Part shown: positions 61,025 to 64,000 of the stretch, in pieces | Layout of the letters: each line of letters begins with the position of its first letter | Numbering within the stretch: the stretch's first letter is position 1 | Origin: Sipunculus nudus | Taxonomy: Eukaryota > Annelida > Sipuncula > Golfingiida > Sipunculidae | Direction of reading: 5' to 3' | DNA length: 64,000 bases | Assembly: GCA_026874595.1 (NCBI GenBank) | Contig: CM049308.1 | Location: forward strand, 18,474,001-18,538,000 | The notes under the pieces: model-generated | Told to the model about the DNA's origin: nothing | The model's database searches: none | The model's input: the letters and a program-made list of their open reading frames with translations, nothing else | Made by a program: the position numbers and the translations under genes

Positions 61025-61153
61025 AGTCTGCCCCGGGGAAAATCCTACTGTCACTGCCAGATGTACCATATTCATACCAAGACTCAATGAGCAACTCACA
61101 ACATTGTGAAAGTTTCCAAAGAAACCAGCATCTGTGGAATTCATAGTTACTTC

Positions 61154-61159
61154 AATAAA
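61154..61159 (+). terminator. candidate poly(A) signal AATAAA
   Basis: First canonical hexamer after the XRN2 stop, 130 bases downstream, followed by T-rich sequence. AATAAA is common in AT-rich DNA, so this is only a candidate. Confidence 0.45.
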
Positions 61160-61421
61160 ACTCAAAGAATCAAAATTATGTTAAATTATTTTACTCTTTG
61201 AAATTATAAGCTTAAAATCTTTGAAAATAATTTTTATATGTTTTTATCAAGAACTTGAAGGTGCTTGAAGGTAGCTTATTTAAAAAAGGTCTTTGAAAAA
61301 AAACCTTGAAATTAACATTAATGGCTGGCCAGTGGCCATAGCAGAAAAGACGAGCAGGGCATGCTTTAAACCTGTTACAAGAGATTTCCTTTTTTGTATA
61401 GACTTGTGTATGAAAATGGTC

Positions 61422-61427
61422 AATAAA
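61422..61427 (+). terminator. second candidate poly(A) signal AATAAA
   Basis: Canonical hexamer about 400 bases after the stop, followed by a more G-rich stretch (AAGAGGGGCGG). Alternative to the signal at 61154. Confidence 0.4.
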
Positions 61428-61432
61428 GAAAA

Positions 61433-63450
61433 CTGTAAGAGGGGCGGAACGTAAAAGAGTTGCCCAAAGGAGTCTGTGGAGGGAAAACTATTGGAAAACC
61501 CAAGCTGATCCTTGAAACGACGTTGAAATTGAACTTTTGAATTGAAATTAAACAACATCCAAGTTTATGGATGTTGATACTCTTGGTACACTCTTGGATG
61601 TAAATTCTTTTTTTTTTAATTCACATCTGAAAAATACCTTGGAGATGTCACAAACATAAAAACTTATAGGAAATTGTTCACAAAATGAAATGATTCAAGA
61701 AGTAACATTTTTTAACATTTAAAAGTAATAAAATTTATATGAAACATTATCTTAACAGATGCTGATTTCTTGAATGGCACATATCAGAATGTGTGGATAT
61801 GCCTATATATTGTATATTAATATAATATAAATTGTTTATATTTTCCTTGGATTATGGATAGGATGGTGCAGAGCTGTAAATTTGCAATGAGGATGGCGTG
61901 TGAAAGAGTAGATTATTTTTTCCGAAATATATAGATAGCCTTTAAACTAAAATATTTTCAGCCATGGTTAATACTTGTTTCTTTATAATACTGAGTTTCT
62001 TGTCCCGTCATCAGAAAGGCAATGTCTTGTCTCATATAAATTTTGAAATGTCATGAACTACAATATTTGTGACTGATATATTTTGTATAGGTTGCTTTGG
62101 GACTATGTTGGGAAATGCTCCTGGCATTCTGCCTCAGCAGGCCATCAGGTGTGTCTAATGGTATCAGACAATGTTCCATGAATATTCATAATAAATATTA
62201 TATGCAGGATAATTCATCATGAAGAATAATTGTTTATCATATGCACAGTAGAACTTTGTTTCTCTGAACGACAACTGGCACAATAGCTTGGTCCTGTTAA
62301 TCTTTGAATCAGAATATTTGACCAGTATTGTGAAGAAAAGTGGACATTCTGGTTATGAAAAACCGCTTGCTGAAGAAACGGAGGAATAGGGTTTCCATTT
62401 TAGTGATTCATTTGACCTTATTATCAAAGTTTAAATGTAGAATATTACATGAAGAATAATTATGTAATATGAACCTGCAGTTTTTCAAATTACTAACAAT
62501 AAACGGTGTTGAAGAAACATTTATAGACGTTTATTGTAGGCAATTAAAATGGAAATTATACCGTGAAACATGTTGAGTTTATTGGTATACTGGTATTTGT
62601 CTATATAAATATAAGAAAAACTCCCAAAGTCTAGCTCTAGATAAGTCAGTATTTTATTCTTATCCATATATTTGTTTTGCATTGTTGTTATTGACAGTAA
62701 GTGTTTTTATAAACCATAACTTATACAGTAATATTTAAAAAAATTCACTGGAACCTGTGTAAGCACAGATATAAGGGTCAGGTATGTTCTGCTTTTGATG
62801 AAAGAGTTTGCATAAAAGAGTTTTTTTTCAGAAATTTTATTTTCTGTATAAATAAGTTGTTTCTTTCTATTGAAGGAAATAACAGAGGGGACCAGTTGTG
62901 TATGAAAAGACTTTGCAGGTAGCGATTTTGTAGGTAGACCTAAAAACTGTTTTACTTACCCCGAAAAGCAGTAAAAGCAAATATAATCTCATGACATATG
63001 TAGGTATACATTTTAAATCAGGCTCTTAAAGTTTGTTGGCAGGTTTTCACATAATACTTTTGAATTGTATATAAATATATGTATGTATACATTTGTCGAC
63101 GTCATGTGGATGCATGCACTTGTACAAACAGGGGCATATACGGAATCACTAAAGTATTAGAAAAAGAATAGAAAAATAGATTAAAAGTGTTTTTAACAAT
63201 GAACATTGAAAGAAAAAAGTTGTAATAAAAAATGTGTATATAATTACGTGTTTGTCTCTTTCTGTATACCGTAGTGAATAAAAGTAGTTTTTAAGTTAAA
63301 AGTAAATAAGTTCGTAATGCGGAGACGTGCACGGGCACGCTTATTTTAATATATTTGATGCGCTTTTATTATTTCTTTGATCTATAAAGGAAAAGAAATG
63401 TAACTGAAAGGTTTTGATCTTTGAAGACTTCGTCCTTAAATTGAAGAATG
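61433..63450. other. distal 3' UTR or intergenic AT-rich sequence
   Basis: No exon or RNA gene recognised. Contains extra AATAAA hexamers (61727, 63277) and a pogo-like end at 62267 (ACAGTAGAACTTTGTTTCTC). Could be long 3' UTR. Confidence 0.4.
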
Positions 63451-64000
63451 CCAAACAGTAGCAACTAAAAAAAACTGGAAGTCGGAGTTGATGAAATACC
63501 CGCAGAACCCGTCTATGCTTCAGAGTCGCGTGTCCTTAGGAAGAAAATGTAACAATTCTAGCATTTTGTTTGCCATCAAACAAAGACATATTGTGAAGCT
63601 ATTGGATGTACACGGAACCTTGAGAAAGTCTAATCACAGATAGGTTTCCTGTGTGCATGGGTTAATCCCCGAAGCCCAGAATTAGTTTGCTTGCCTGGCC
63701 AGACACTGCAAAGCGGAGGGATTGTCTTGGTGTGCACGCCGGATCAAGGGGTCCTCCATTTGGACGGATGAAATCGGAAACTTTCCCAGCAAACAGTAAA
63801 CAATGAATCGCTTCGGATCCCGACATGTTGGTTTTAGTGCGCCATTTGTTAACATTGTTGTGCTTATCGATTATGGGGAGATGCCGAGCTGGTAGAGACT
63901 GCGTGTTCCAGACAAGGCATCGATGGCGCTAATGGCAAGATGCGGCAAGATTGTCCGCCATCTCAATTCCTCAAATGGAGCGTGAAACGACCGAAATTAA
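63450..64000. promoter_or_regulatory. CNE-like / CpG-containing island at the right edge
   Basis: GC-richer, repeat-free sequence with many CpGs. A forkhead-like GTAAACA (63796-63802) and SOX-like AACATTGTTG (63851) are present. It could be a distal element or promoter of the next gene. A 30-codon frame starting at 63803 stops at TAG and shows no motif. Confidence 0.3.

Larger units (their letters stand above)
61025..61432 (+). other. XRN2 3' UTR (proximal part)
   Basis: Non-coding sequence after the stop. AATAAA hexamers occur at 61154-61159 and 61422-61427, the first two plausible poly(A) signals. Others follow at 61727 and 63277, so longer 3' UTR isoforms are possible. Which is used cannot be told from sequence. 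Confidence 0.6.

Noticed and set aside
60849-61165. Antisense frames opposite the last exon
   Set aside because: Shadows created by the NQRGG repeat codons of the XRN2 terminal exon.

Overview
This 64-kb window is animal nuclear DNA: AT-rich, with short exons, long introns and many dispersed repeats. It holds most of one gene, read on the + strand across 1448-61024. The gene is the orthologue of 5'-3' exoribonuclease 2 (XRN2/Rat1), the nuclear exonuclease of transcription termination and RNA turnover. I recognise 25 exons with canonical GT-AG borders. Together they give 777 in-frame codons plus a stop. The 5' part (promoter, start codon, first catalytic acidic residues) lies upstream of the window. 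The protein divergence, intron load and repeat style (GTCC-rich heads followed by tandem modules, and palindromic GGTGGCGCCACC motifs) suggest a lophotrochozoan, most likely a bivalve mollusc. That identification is inference.

Layout: 1-1447, intron with no recognised exon. 1448-13952, eleven exons coding the second half of the catalytic core, a CCHC knuckle and the basic/NLS-like linker, with introns full of modular repeats, a pogo-like transposon (9150-10371) and foldback elements. 13953-18367, a repeat-filled intron. 18368-27594, ten exons coding the conserved XRN2 core after the linker. 28998-29101, the first exon of the low-complexity tail. 29102-52751, a single 23.65-kb intron with no recognised nested gene. 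It contains a 39-bp satellite with higher-order structure (about 46.45-48.65 kb), microsatellites, decayed tandem arrays and several islands of more complex, repeat-free sequence that look like conserved non-coding elements. 52752-61024, the last three recognised exons, coding a G/N/Q/R/S-rich tail ending in NQRGG-like repeats, plus a candidate in-frame cassette exon at 57567-57653. 61025-64000, 3' UTR and flank, ending in another complex island.

The most interesting hypotheses are three. (1) The very large tail intron may be a regulatory block for a neighbouring developmental gene, since vertebrate XRN2 sits next to NKX2-4/NKX2-2/PAX1. (2) The XRN2 tail may be alternatively spliced, with a phase-matched cassette exon at 57567 and a phase-matched alternative terminal exon at 50496 followed by AATAAA. 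(3) The intronic satellite carries a 9-unit (351-bp) higher-order repeat. No rRNA, standard tRNA or CRISPR array was seen.
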